The notes beneath the pieces are model-generated. The model made no database searches and had not been told where the DNA came from. It worked only from the letters and a program-made list of their open reading frames with translations. Made by a program: the position numbers and the translations under genes. A DNA stretch of 64,000 nt from Serinus canaria (lineage: Eukaryota > Chordata > Aves > Passeriformes > Fringillidae), in the NCBI RefSeq assembly GCF_022539315.1, contig NC_066343.1:52616117-52680116 (forward strand), in the 5' to 3' direction. Position 1 is the stretch's first letter. Every line of letters starts with the position of its first letter. Of the stretch, positions 47,293 to 59,740 are shown in pieces.

Positions 47293-49545
47293 AGCTTTAA
47301 GTGTATATCCAGTCCAAGATCAGCCATTTAATAGCTGGCAGAAAAAAATCTGGGCTATCTTGCTGATTAGTTACAAAATCCATTTTGGTATTCATGCTAG
47401 AAAGTAAACAGTGGTTTCCTGCTCAGTTCATATTAAAAGAAATTCAAAACAGACCAACAGCTCTGTAATAGCCGGTAGAGTAATACATTAATCACTTGAT
47501 TCTCCACAGCTAAGAGGTGACAGGTAAAAATATAAGCAGACTTTCTGGGCACATTCTCAACTGGGCTGTACCTGCAAAATAATCCTGCCTGTTACCACAA
47601 TCTGCACTGAACACAAACAGGATTTGGTCCAGTATCTTCCATGTAGCAGATGTTGCTTTTTCATGTATTGGGATATTTGACATGGTCTGTCCTGATTTCT
47701 GTAAAAGCAATACAAATCATGCAAATATTTCATGCTCTAATCAGCAGAAAGTAGATAAGTACTGGCCTGTGCATGCAATTTACCAAAGCTCAACTAATTT
47801 TTCAGTTAGTAGATAATGGCTGGATATTATAAAGTAATGCTCATCACTTCACACAAGCAGCATTTGCTTAGTGCTGTTCTCTGTTAATACAAAGAGGCAT
47901 TAGCAGACACTTGTAAATTTTCCTATGTACAGCTTACATAAAAACTAATGACAACAACAACAACAAATGACAACTGCTCCCATTTAAAGGCACTGCACCT
48001 AGAATAAATATTCTAGGTGTCCTTGGGGACAAATATTTCAAGTGCTAAGATATCTTTCTGGTATGCCTTTTAGCATTCTTCTCCTCTGAAAAATCATGCT
48101 ACAAAAAGTGGTCTTACACACTACTTACAAGATGTTCTGTAACAGGAAGCTTACAATGCTGCATTTCTGGCTTGAAAATTAAAATTGCATGATTAATTTT
48201 GCAAATAACTCTATTAAAAATGGAATGGTAGTTTTGATATTGAATTATTCCAGGTTTTTATCTTTGATCAGGAATGCAAGCTGGGCTGATAAGTGTGCAT
48301 TTCATTGCAGCAATAACCACTATTTAATCAACAGATTTTATTCCAGACAATAAGATATTTCTAAATATTCAAGGAACATTCAGCTAGAAGGCACCAGTAT
48401 TTTTTTAAAATAAAATTGGTTTTGAGAGAAAAACTAGCCATACATTTGATCTGCTGACTTTTTCAGAAATTATTATCCCTAAAGTACTCTTGGTACTCTT
48501 GATAAAATAAAGTTTAACTTGTGTTTGAAGCACACATTACAAATAGATGTATAGATGAACGAGATATTGAGAAAAGGAAGAGTACAGATTATGAATATTA
48601 AGATTTATATTAATCTATAAGCCTATTAAAGTACAGTAAAACCTGTCCTTCAGACCACCTTTTTAAAGATATCACCTCCCTGATGGGACCACTAAATTTC
48701 GGGCCAAATTATTTTCCCATAAAGAACAATGAAAAGAAAATGATTATATTAAGACTACTTCTACTATGGTTTCTTTTCATTGTTCCGCCAAAAATGATTC
48801 CAAACAGTAAAATAACATTGATTTTGACCTTGTTAATGAACCTGAAGAACTTCAAGGCATACTTGACCATAGATTTCCCTTTAAACAGGAAAAAACTGAC
48901 ATGTAGTCATCATAATTTCATCAGCCTTGGCAGAAGAGATGTAATTTTACTGATATTTTGGATAACCAGCTTGTCTTGATATTGTTAACGTTCCACAGGG
49001 ACAAAAGCATGGGGTTTTTCATCATACCAACACTCTTAAATGATTCTGTAATTTGTATCACGTTGATTAAGTCTTCTGAGAGTTAGGAATATTTTAAAAG
49101 GCTGTGTTCTACAGATTTATATACTATTATAGGATTAATTTAATTTTTCTAAGATGTCCATCTTCCCTATGGTTGGAACTTTTCAGAGGCGTCTCTCTGG
49201 GACCTCCTCCCTCCCTTTAAGAGGCTACACCTTGTCTGTGTAAAGCATGGATGATCACAGTTTCCGTTCATATTACAAGTCCTAGAGACTATATATAGGT
49301 CCAAGAGTGCAATGTCCCATTTTGATTTAAGCTGCTTTGCACAGACTGGGACCTCCAAACAATACCCTGTCTGGTTTAGGAGATTTCAAAGTAAGGGTTG
49401 CAAAAAGCATGTTGGTCCACCGCTAGCCACGGTCTCTTTTTTGTATTTTTACATTTCTGCCTTTATGCATACAGAAAATCCAGTGTGTTTCCCACTTGTC
49501 TTTGCTACCAATTTTCCTGTGTATTTTTATCAGCCAGTGTATTTA
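47293..49545. other. AT-rich non-coding stretch with a compact palindrome
   Basis: Contains (AAC)n at about 47950-47966 and a 24-bp palindrome at 47996-48019. No gene or interspersed repeat recognised. The 98-codon plus frame at 48683-48979 has no known domain. Confidence 0.55.
47996..48019. repeat. 24-bp palindrome with 11-bp arms
   Basis: CACCTAGAATA (47996-48006) and TATTCTAGGTG (48009-48019) flank AA. Exact. Confidence 0.9.
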
Positions 49546-50225
49546 CATGAAATCACAAAACAGGCTGAGTTGGGAGGAGCCCACAAGGAGCCCCCAAGAG
49601 TCACACCACATGCCTGAGAGCATTGTCCAAATGCTTCTTGAACTCTGTCAGGCTCAGTGCTGTGACTGCTTCCCTGGAGCCTCTTCAAGTGCCCAACCAA
49701 CACTGGGTGAAGAGCCTTTTCCTGAAGTCCAACCTAAACCTCATCTGGCCCAATTCCATGCCATCTCCTTGTCCTGTCAATGGCCACCACAGAGAAGTAA
49801 TCAGTGCCCAGCCCTCTGCCTCCCCTCAGGAAGAAGTTGTAGGTCTTCTCTCCATCTCCTCTTATCCCTAGCCAAAGTACCTCAGCCACTCCTCATGTGG
49901 CTCCTCCTCCAGGTCTTTCATCATCCTCATAACCTTCCTTTGGATGCTCTCTAATACCTAATGTCTTTTTTATATTGTGGCTCCCAGAACTGTCCTCAGC
50001 ATTCGAGGTGAGGCCACTAAAGTGCAGAGCAGAGCAGGACAGTCCCCTCCCTTGCCTGGCTGGTGATGACAATGCCCTCCAGAACACGGCTGGCCCTCCT
50101 GGCTGCCAGGGCACTGCTGACTCATGTTCAACTTGCCACAGATCCTTTTTCATGGAGTTTCTCTTCAGACTCTTGCTCTCCAGTTTGTCTATACATGCCC
50201 TGTCCCAGGTGCAGAATTCTTACTT
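49546..50225 (-). mobile_element. CR1 LINE fragment of about 680 bp, minus orientation
   Basis: The plus strand reads a reversed CR1 3' end in order: 'aatcacaaaacaggctgagttgggagg', 'cctgagagcattgtccaaatgcttcttgaactctgtcaggct', 'gggtgaagagccttttcctgaagtccaacctaaacctc', 'gaagttgtaggtc', 'cctttggatgctctctaatacctaatgtctttt', 'gctggccctcctggctgccagggcac'. It ends near 'aggtgcagaat'. A deletion near 49585 removes the usual 'atcatcgagtccaactcctggccctgcacagga' part. Open frames of 82-152 codons within it are frame-scrambled. The copy includes some sequence upstream of the 3' UTR but no intact pol frame. Confidence 0.92.
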
Positions 50226-52803
50226 TGAAATGTCCTAATCACTGCTGTCATGGGGAAGCACATATCTTGGCCTTTAAGTCTATGACACTAATAGCTTATT
50301 ATGTTTTAAATGGTTTTCTTTCTAAAGCAGTGAGAAAACACACTTAAAACCCAAACAAGCATCATATTTCAAACTTGGAATACACTTGAATAGTAATTTT
50401 TTAATTCTGCATGTAGCCTTAATTTTCCTGTAACTAAACCAGGCATTTTTAATGTTAAAAATCAAACCCAAAATCAGATCATTAGCACTGTTGCTACTTT
50501 CAGAGCCCTATATGGTTTTGTTTGGAGTGTATGTCTTGCTGTGGTGGCACACAGGGACCTAGTGATCCTCACAGATAGAAGCAGAGAGGAAATGCATCTA
50601 GAGAAGAATTAGAGTTTTCCCTCATCAGAATTTCTTTGGCGTCTCAGTAGTGACACATGCCCATCCCACCCAGGTCATGATGTCATAGCTGGAAGAGAAG
50701 ATGCAAGGGAATTTTACAAGGCATGCAGTTGTTTGGTGTAGATTAAGTTGAAAGGCTCTCTGTACCTCAGCTCTCTCAATGGAAAAGCCCTTACATCTGA
50801 ACTGAGGGCTCTCAGAGGACCCTGTGCTGGTGACCTATTCAGTCAAAACTGCCCCACTGTGATTGGAGGTACCAAAGGTGGTTTCTGCACCTCGACTTAT
50901 TTTCACTTGTCGACATGAGATTCAATTAAATTTTTATTCTGCTAGATGAGGCACAGTCTATCAAGCTGCCATTCACCTTTAATCCAGTGCTTTTACTGGA
51001 CTTGTGCCCTATTGCCTCCAATTCACAAGCTATTCATTGTGAATGCTAATAGTATTTGCTAGTACCTTGGCATTTGTGTTGGTAGTCTTGGAGCACGAAT
51101 GCTTCAAGTTAGTATTGTCACTAGACAACTCATACAACAAAATCACAATCCAGGTCTGCAACTGGAGGAGTAGCCATCTCGTGGTTTGTTGATTGCCAGA
51201 GGGGCAGATCTTGACTCCTCTCCTCACTAGTCCTTTCTTCTCTCCCTCTTCCTCTCTCTCCCTCTCACTGTTGCCACATGGTCCCACCACCTGCCTTGTA
51301 CCATCTTTGCTCATCAGAACCTCCCTCCTTTTCTTTCGGCTCAGTCACCCAGCAGAAAATCACCTCCTTTTAGCTGCATTAACTTTCTGCCAGGTTGGCA
51401 TGCTGAATCAGTTCTCAGAGGAGCCTGGGGACGGTCAGTGTGCATGACAAGTGCCAGAAGTGCCTGGCTGGGAGCAGGGGGAGAGGAGGGGAGGAAACAG
51501 AATGGAAGTAGAACCTTCCCTCCCTGGTGGCTGTGGGCTGGCTGACTGATAAGCTGACCCCATCATGCTGAAGAAACCAAAGATATGAAGGCACTTTATA
51601 GGATCCAGTAATTGATTAGATAGATTACTCACATTTCTTTGAGGATGTTCAAACTCACTGGTAAACTCTGCTTTGTTAACTCACATAATTAACACTTCTA
51701 ACCACAGCTTTTATTACTAAAAAGAATAGTTGCAACTTACAGTTAGCAGTCTGGTGCTCACAAAACTGGGTGGTAAGAAAAATGAAGATTAATAAAAAAA
51801 GCTGATTCACAGAAATTAAACTCTGTGATTTAGGTCTTCCATGCCCAGACTTTAATTTATGCCATGATGCTTTGTTGTGTGAAAATGTCCAATAAAGCCA
51901 AGACTGTGTTCCTGCTTCAGCCCACCTTTCTGTAATGGGTGTTTTGGCAGAGTAATTTGGCAGCCCTACAGTACTTGAAAGGCTGTTTTTTTCTTGTGCT
52001 TTTTACACAACAGTACCACTTTTTGTTCAAATGAAATTTTGTTGAAGCCTATATTAATTTAAACCAACCCTCAACTCATATTTTTCAAACACATATTTTA
52101 ATATGATGTTTAAAATGTTTGTGTAGGCGTGTTAATACCCATCATGTATTTGGGCTAAAAACCAGACCATCATTTTAATATTGTTTCATTACTAGTATTT
52201 GATGTGTGACACAAATTCATGACTGGTTAATGAACAAATGTCAGCGTGGCACAACTATTTCTGTTACAGAGCAATCAGCGTCTCAATAAGGGTTTGTTAA
52301 AGCCAGGGTTTAATTGTTTTTCTTTCCTCAATAGTTCAGTGAACTAAATGCAACTTACTGTCTTCTCACTTTTTTCTCATTCCTCCTGAAACATCCCAGT
52401 GTTTTCCTTGCTGCATCTGTACTGGAAGCCATGATCATCTCTGTACTATTATCTTCTATACAGCATGATAGATGCACTTGGATGATTTATATATAAATAA
52501 AACAAAATCTCTTTGTCCAGAGGAGCCTACAATCAACTGTTTGAGTGCTGCAATTGCTATCACATGGGCGGGATTGCTGTGTCCATGTGTTATCAACTTG
52601 AAAATTGTGGCTGAAAGCTTTAATTCTGCAGTCAGATCTGCTAGTGAGGGATAGATTTAGGCCCCAGTCCTGCAGTTGGCTGTGCTGGCCAGCAGCCCAG
52701 TGCCTTTGCGGAGCCTGGCAGCGAGCATCACCAGCAGACAGGACGACGCAGTGAGGTCCTTCACAATTGGATTTTGCTTGTTAGTGCTACAAATCAACCC
52801 ATC
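50226..52803. other. Non-coding stretch, nothing firmly supported
   Basis: A CT-rich low-complexity patch lies at 51215-51290. A faint candidate conserved patch sits at 52190-52340 (CAATCAGCGTCTCAATAAG). No gene recognised. Confidence 0.5.
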
Positions 52804-52825
52804 TTTTTTTTTTTTTTTTTTTTTT
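52804..52825 (+). repeat. Poly(T)22, followed by a splice-acceptor-like tract
   Basis: Twenty-two T residues run into CCCTGCTCTCTTTCTGCAG (ending about 52844), an excellent polypyrimidine-AG arrangement on the plus strand. No coding exon is recognisable after it; the 128-codon frame crossing it is led by the poly(T). Confidence 0.8.
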
Positions 52826-52844
52826 CCCTGCTCTCTTTCTGCAG

Positions 52845-55384
52845 GAAGGTTTCTAAATTCTCATACCTAGTGACGCATTCCTGTTTGTGGGAAAGACAGG
52901 CATTTTCTTTTGGGCAACACTATTCAGAATTCCTTGGTGCAAAACGCTCTGACTGGCATGTTTTGCTGCTAATTGTGCTATCCTTGTTCAGGCAAAATTC
53001 CTGTTATCTCCTCTGGGCATTTTGCCCAAGTAGGGAAACAGGATCCATTTTACAACAGTCTGTAAAAATGAGCATCTTCCAGTTCCAACCTGTTTCCAAT
53101 AGTTCATTGGCTATGAACAGTGAATCTGTATGGTTAAAAAATATTAACTGGCAGGTTTAAGGTAATTAAAATATAAAATATCAATATTATGTACAGTTAA
53201 GAAAAACTATCCCTTGATATTTGGGTCTTTGCTTATATATTGAACAGTATGCCCAATATATATGATATGTATTGTAGTAATTATGTATTACAGGGTTGTA
53301 TAGCTTTTTGAAACAGCAAAATGCAAAATGTGTATTTAAAGCCTTTGGTCACCTATTGGGAGTGATGTTAATTATGATTTGTGAATTATTTTCTGCATGA
53401 AATCACAATCTTTACAATAACAATATATAGATTATGAACTTCTCAGAAAACTTAATGCCTGTGGGTGATATTTTGGTTGTTTAAGTACTGTCATTCTGGC
53501 AGAGCATTAATTTAGATTTTCATGCTCTAGTCAGCACCTTGGATGTCCTTAGAGTTTTACACTTGGATTAAAAATACATTGAATTCATCAAGCATATTGT
53601 TAGCAAAATGAACTTGGGGCTTCCCTGTTGCAAACTGAGTTTTATGATTTTCTGACTCTAAATGATCTAAGAGAAAAACAGGAATGCTTGCAATTTTGCG
53701 GTATAAACCTTTTCTCACTACCCTTGTGCATTTCTGAATTTCTGAAATAAACTGTGTGTAAATAGCTATTGGGCTGGTTTCAATATTGAAAATTGATCTT
53801 ATTTCTTCTCCAAATATGTCAATAGCAAGGCCACCGCTTCCTGGAAATCATTAAGCAGAGTAGATCAGGTCTGCAGCTGGTTCAATTTCAGGCATGGATG
53901 TTTGAAACATTTCTAAATGCATCTAAAGAAAGTTCAAAGCTCACAAACCCAAGGTCTGTCAGCTGCACACACACAAAAAAAATCCTAGCTACAAGCAGGG
54001 AAAGATCAGGATGCAAGAGAAATAAGGAGAATTTGCATCAAAGAACATTCTATTGTGGTACAAAAGAAATAAATCTTATGTGTATGAAAATCATAAGCTT
54101 TAAGATTTGGAGAGAGTTGTGCAATTGACAATCAAATGGAGCTTAAAGGAAATTATGAGGTTTTACACTAAAGTCCTGAAATAAAGAAAGTAATATTTTA
54201 CAGCAAAAAATTGCAAATGTCAAGATTAAATCATAAGACTTTGCACCATTGAGCCACTAGCTAGCTCTATAGCTTCTTCACTTCTTAACACAGGGAAAGA
54301 CCAACTTTCATGGTCAATAAAACTTAAGAACTTTAGAAATACATTTAGCGATATAAATCATATATTTGTGACTTTTCCTCCTTCAATAGCTAATTATGGG
54401 AAAAAATGAATACCCGAACTCCATGGCTGCTAACCTATTCTTGCATGTGTTTTCAGGCTCATTTTTTAATCACTTTTGTTTGTTCCAAGGGAATTGTACT
54501 CATTTCTCAATTTAAAAAGAGATGGCTATTGCAAAAAAAGAGAACAGGGTGGTTTTTGTCTGTCTTACTGTAGTAGTGAGATCTTGACTAGATATACCTT
54601 GGAATAAGCAAGCCGAACCAGACTCAGAAGTGAAAATTCCAGAGCTCAAATGCCTAAACTGCTTCCTCCAGTCCAAAGCTGGACAGGTGGCGACCCAGAT
54701 TGAATCAGTAGTAGTGGGAATGATTTGATTCACAAACAGGGTTATAAAATTTTATATGGAGATGCCAGTGAAAGTCACAAGATCATAGAGCAAAAGACCT
54801 TATTCACATAAATTACCTGAATGGTTATGAAGCATAAAGGAAATAAATTGAACAATATTGCCAATACTTAGCTTACAGGCATATGGTACATAGTTTCACA
54901 TGATATACATGATAACAATGGGCATATTTGTGAATCCATACAATAATATTATACATACCCCCTTAATAATTCAGAGAAAGAAGCCTGAGGCTTATGAATT
55001 CACACATGTAGACTATGAATTTTACTGCATAAGGAAGGCTTTTTTTAGCTCAGAATCTCGTCTGTCTTTCCTCATGAAGTATCAGCTGGTCTAATATAGT
55101 TTATCACCTTTCCTTACAAGCCTTACTTCTTTTATTACAGATACAATCACACATACACCTCGGACATGTTTGTACAGAATTAATTTTGGCAAATGTGGGA
55201 GCAGTGGAAGGGGGATATGAATTTCTGGAGGGGGAGCCTCTGGTACCTGGCAGTACAGCACACATGGTTCACATCTGGCATGAAAACAAATTTTTTTTTA
55301 TGGCTAGCTCCACACCTGTACCATATGTAAATACATATAACAGCAAAATATTTCCAGCCCTGTCTACCCAGCTGATGCATTGAT
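52845..55384. other. AT-rich non-coding stretch, nothing supported
   Basis: No gene, RNA or repeat family recognised. Confidence 0.6.
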
Positions 55385-55800
55385 CTCAGCGGATTCTGAG
55401 ATATAAACTTCAATTTGGCCCCCAGTCACTTAGTGGACACTGCCACCAGCAGCTCTGACACCGGGTTATTTGTTGTTGCTGTTTGCTGTCCCTGTTTGCA
55501 CATTAATCCAGTGACAATTAGGTGTCAGCGAGCGTTGTTTCTGCTCGCTGATAGCCTTGGGCTCTGCGCTTGAAGCCCTAATCAGGAGTGTAAACTCTGC
55601 TATATTTCAATTTGGAGAAGCGCTCTTCCGCTAAGAGGCCCCTGGCACTGCGATAAATAAAACGCCTATTTACTCTATTGCCACACTTAGACATCTAATG
55701 CACTTACTACCGGCCCCCTAATCATGGCCCACAGTTAAATCCGCCTATAAATCACTCCATTCTCATCCTGCAGATTAGTGAAGCCATTTTCCCCAAACCC
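55385..55800. promoter_or_regulatory. Strongest candidate conserved non-coding element
   Basis: About 400 bp with no repeat and balanced composition. It retains many CpGs (CAGCGGATT, ACACCGGGTT, CAGCGAGCG, TGCTCGCTGA, TCTGCGCTTG, GAAGCGCTCTTCCGC, CTGCGATAAATAAAACGCC, CTACCGGCC, AATCCGCC). It also has many homeodomain motifs (ACATTAATCC, GACAATTAGG, CCTAATCAGG, CCCTAATCATGG). A 9-bp-arm dyad lies at 55525-55551. AT-rich flanks begin sharply on the left. The density of retained CpG and TAAT motifs outside an island is the kind of texture seen in vertebrate ultraconserved enhancers. Confidence 0.5.
55525..55551. repeat. Dyad with 9-bp arms inside the element
   Basis: TCAGCGAGC (55525-55533) and GCTCGCTGA (55543-55551) are exact reverse complements with a 9-nt loop, and both arms contain retained CpGs. 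Confidence 0.85.
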
Positions 55801-57439
55801 CACAATGAGCACTGTTTCCTTTTCTTGTTAGTCAAAAGTGAGATGATTTTTATTAGGTTAAAGACAAGCTCACAGATGGTAAATCGTGTGGAGGGAAATA
55901 AGATGAGGAGTCCTGTGGCCTAGTGGGGATGGCAGGTGGGACAGGGCGGGCCGTGACTCTGGTAGTCATCATCCCAGCCCAGTGCATCACAGTCCCAGCG
56001 GCACACTGTCCCAGGCTCCAGACCCAGGTGACATCTCTCCACACACTGCACAAAAAGGCAGCAGCCCACGGGTGTGACAAGTGTGCGTGGCTTCAGCAGC
56101 CATCAGTGCAAGCAGTGGGAAAAGTGGCATGATGGTTGCCTTTCCATTTGGATCACCCACTGCTGGGTTTATTTGCAGAGGCTTCTGGATGTGCATAAAT
56201 GGGCTGGCATAGAATAAGACCTGGAGAAACAAGCACGTGCCATCGATACAGTCCCACCAGGAACAGTCCAGCTTTATCCTCCACAGCACAGTGAGAGCAA
56301 ATGCACACTGATGCAGGGCATTTAATACAAACAGCTTGGATCTCCTTAAAAACGGGACTGTCTCTCAAACTTCTTTATATACCTTCATATAAGTAGTACT
56401 ACCTTGTGTACAGCTGTTTTAACATAGCCAGGCACCTAAAGTAACTGTAATGCATAATACATTTTGTATTTTTTTTTTTTTCAGTGGCCAGTAAGAAAGA
56501 GATTCTGGGTTTTTTAAAATAGGTTCATTATTCTCAACCATACACTGAATATTTCAGTGAACAATTTCCAGTCTTATTCAGGTGAAATTTGTGGCAAATA
56601 TCTGATATTTTAAATTCTGCCTGGGTTAATTGGTTGCAGAGGTCACACACTTGTCTGCATATCTTTGATTGAAGGAGCACTGTGCTGAGATATCAGATTT
56701 TCTGTGCAATAACTATAATAAATTCAAAATTCATTATCCATAAATTTTCTGTGACATTTGCTCTAAATTTTGGCACAAGGTTCTGGTAGCAGACCCCTGT
56801 GTTAGGAGGATCAAAGAAAGGAAGCAAAACAGAGAAGCAAAGCACAGCCTGATCAAAAACCTCCGAGCAAATCAAAGAAATCATCGGGGGATGCTTTTAT
56901 TTTTACAACATTAGTCTGTTACCCTTGATAAGTAGCAGAACAGTCCCCTTTCTGCATAGGGAAGCTTTCACATATACATGTTCATGCAAAAGCCAGCCGG
57001 AGGGATGGCAGAGATTTACATCACCCACGGAACACGATTTCCCTGATACGTGGGCATGCACCCATATGGCCATTGAGGGGGAAGTGGCAGCTGTCATTGT
57101 GTGCAACCCCACGCCACCACAGGCTCTGCACATTGACCCTCCAGCACTAAGTCTCTGCTCCATCTCAGCATCCACAGGGATAAGATGCAGCCCCTTTTCT
57201 CAGCCTTCTCTCCCTGCTCGTTACTTTTCAGGTCCTAAACAGGATGGATTGCAGAGAAGAGTTCCCTGTAATCTCTCTTTAACCATTTCCATATGACAAC
57301 TGCTTTGGATCCCCACAGCCGAATGAAAAGGCCAGAAGCCTTGGCTCTGCTGGGGGGGTGGGTGCCCCTGGGGAAACATATGTAAACAAAGCCCAGCTCT
57401 GTAGCCTTTTGCACCTCTCTCTCTTTTCCCATTCTTGCT
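55801..57439. other. Non-coding stretch, moderately GC-rich in parts
   Basis: Segment 55900-56110 is GC-richer with a few CpGs. The 100-codon minus frame (55987-56289) and 123-codon plus frame (56925-57296) show no recognisable domain. No repeat family recognised. Confidence 0.5.
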
Positions 57440-57720
57440 TGGATCTCAGGTGGAATTAAAGGGATTAAAGCTGAGCGTAAATGAGGCGAGTGTGTAAAAT
57501 GACTCCTTTCTGAACCAAACGGCATGTTCCGTGCTGAGGAAATGAGATGCCCATTTAAATCTCATCCATCCACCGCCTGTGGCCACCACCATGTACCTGC
57601 CTACTTAGCCCAAGGGTTAATTAATTGAGGCTTCAATGCACTATTGCAAGAGCATTATTGCATTTGATACTCTACATCTGTGATTTAAAACTCTTTCAGT
57701 CCCTTGTCAGCAAGGGAGGG
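57440..57720. promoter_or_regulatory. Candidate conserved non-coding element
   Basis: Repeat-free and motif-dense: GGATTAAAGCTGAGCG, ACCAAACGGCATG, CCACCGCCTGTGGCC, AGGGTTAATTAATTGAGG, TTATTGCATTTGATAC. Retained CpGs stand out against CpG-poor flanks. Texture call only. Confidence 0.4.
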
Positions 57721-59049
57721 TTTTAACTAGGAAATTAGCATTCAGATAAGGGTACGCTCTATTTGCTTCTGAAAGGAAGGAAATATTAAGGATGCTGGCG
57801 CACAAACCAAGCTGTAATATCCTGTCCCATCCTAGAAAGGGCTCTTGGGCCCCGCTTCCCAAGGGGACACTGCGTACAAGGGGACTAGAACATAGAAAAA
57901 AGGAATTACAATTTTCAGTGGAAATATCATAAAGTAGAAAACAGACAACAAATTGTGGTTTATTTTTCAGAAACTTCTCCTTTTTCCATGATAATTATAT
58001 GTTTCCTGAATTGACACCTGGCTTGTTTTAAACACCTAATCACCCAAGCACCTTATAGACATACTCTATTTCAGTCTTCTCATGGAGTTAAAATATTAAA
58101 ATCACTCCCCATCTAGTTAAAAAGATTTTAATAATAAATTTTATTTTCTCTAAATAAGCAGAAAAATAATAATTCCTTGCCTTCACATAATGTCCTCTGC
58201 ATCATAGTCAATGGCATCTGTGTATAGTCCCCAACCAGTAAAATTAAACACACATTTTCCAGCAATAAAACACAATAAATTGTTTGGGATATGAAGTGAC
58301 AAAGGAAGTATCCAACTGAAACAGTGGGAAGAATTGAAGGTAGAAAGAATGCAATTTGTCCAACCTTGAGTCTGGCTACCAAATCTCAAAACTGTGAGAA
58401 AAATGAAAGCCATACATGAGCTATGGTGACTGACACAGTAGGTCACCTTGCTGCAAATTTCTCACTGCTTAGTTCACATGGAGCTCCATTCCTGTCTGTT
58501 TCAGAAAAGGCCACTTGCGCAAGAAGAGTTTCAGAAATAGGACCTAATGGGTTTAATCTAGAACCACGCCAAAATCACAGCTACTGCTTCTGCTCTGCCT
58601 CTTCAGTCCAGAGATAAAAACCTAGGAATGAGTTTGGCCAAGCAAGAGGTCTAGAGTGAGATGGACAGCCATAACTACCCACGACAAGGGGTGGTCCACA
58701 AGGCATTGTGCCTTGGAAAGATGGAGTTACATGGCTCAGCAGGATGTCCCACCAAATAACTGCTATTGCCATTTGCTGGTGTTGCGATGATTGATCTGTT
58801 TTGAAGAGTGCATTCCCTCTCCAGGATGTCACACCATTTTGTTGAAAATAAAGGTCACAACTATGCCCTCTTCTTCCACTCTCCTTGGGGAATCGGTGTG
58901 GCAGTGCAACACTGAGTGTGCCTGCGCTGGCTGGGGCTGGAGCCTGTCACAGGGTGAAGCACAGCAGCTCTGTGTCCGAGCACAGCAACAGTTGCACGGG
59001 TATCTGAAACAGGAAGTGCAGATTAACTTGTCCAGTTGAAACTACAGGG
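57721..59049. other. Non-coding stretch, nothing supported
   Basis: No gene or repeat family recognised. Overlapping frames of 64-87 codons on both strands at 58128-58832 are not coherent. Confidence 0.55.
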
Positions 59050-59300
59050 GGAATTTAGGAAGACAGAATGCAATCAGCCAGGACACTGAGGTTAACACAG
59101 TTAATCTTGTGGAAAGTGCAATGGGACCTTTAATAACTGCAACTGGTCAAGGCCTCAGTTTTATGTCTCATCCCAAAGATGGCACTTCCCAGTGTTTGGT
59201 GGTGCTGTTGTGGCTGGAAGAGGGGAATAGTGCCACCTACTGCAACAGTGTCATCTCTCATAACACCTGGGTTTACCTGAAAAGTGTCACCAGAATCCTG
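59050..59300 (-). repeat. Decayed ancient vertebrate SINE-like repeat, minus orientation
   Basis: 'caggacactgaggttaacacagttaatcttgtggaaagtgcaatgggacctttaataactgc' followed by 'caaggcctcagttttatgtctcatcccaaagatggcac' matches, in order, a repeat I remember from fish, turtles and other vertebrates: 'aggacaccggggttaacacc', 'agtgccatgggatctttaatgaccac', 'caggacctcggttttacgtctcatccgaaagacggc'. Further right, 'acacctgggtttacctgaaaagtgtcaccagaatcctgg' resembles the reversed 5S-rRNA-like head found on some such copies. Read on minus, it would start with that head near 59300. Family name not asserted. Confidence 0.55.
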
Positions 59301-59509
59301 GATTGACTGAAAAAATAAAGTGTTAGAGTTTTTGCTGGTTTTCATTTATAGGTGGTTTGTTCTTCCTTAGGACCCCTTTCATCTATTAGCTATGAAGTCT
59401 GACCTTGGCAAGCAGAGTTGTTAGTTGGGGGATGGCCAAGCACTGTCCCTGAGGGCTAATGTATTATCCCACCAGACATGGGGATGGGAGCAACTGGTGC
59501 TCTTTTTGA

Positions 59510-59740
59510 CCAAGTCCTGTCACTTTTGTCTGAGCTTCTTGACAGACAGCTCTTAAGTACTTCACAGGGCTAATTGTCATCGACTTAAGAAGCTTGTTAG
59601 ATGTTTGCACAAAGGTTTTTATCCTTTCAACAATTAATCTTTGAACTACAGAGCTTAATAAGGCGCTATGAACTTCACTGTGGTATTTTAACAAAGCACT
59701 GAGACTGCTGTATGCGGTTCAGGTTTATGAACAATGACAC
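59510..59740. promoter_or_regulatory. Candidate conserved non-coding element next to the old SINE-like repeat
   Basis: Repeat-free stretch with GGCTAATTGTCATCGACTTAAG, CAACAATTAATCTTTG, TTAATAAGGCGCTATG and GTATGCGGTTCAGG. Isolated CpGs are retained. It lies about 200 bp from the SINE-like relic. Confidence 0.35.

Noticed and set aside
49496..49954. 152-codon plus frame
   Set aside because: Runs antisense through a CR1 fragment.
52640..52700. Old repeat starting 'ggccccagtcctgcag'
   Set aside because: Only about 15 bases resemble the remembered family; the rest does not follow.
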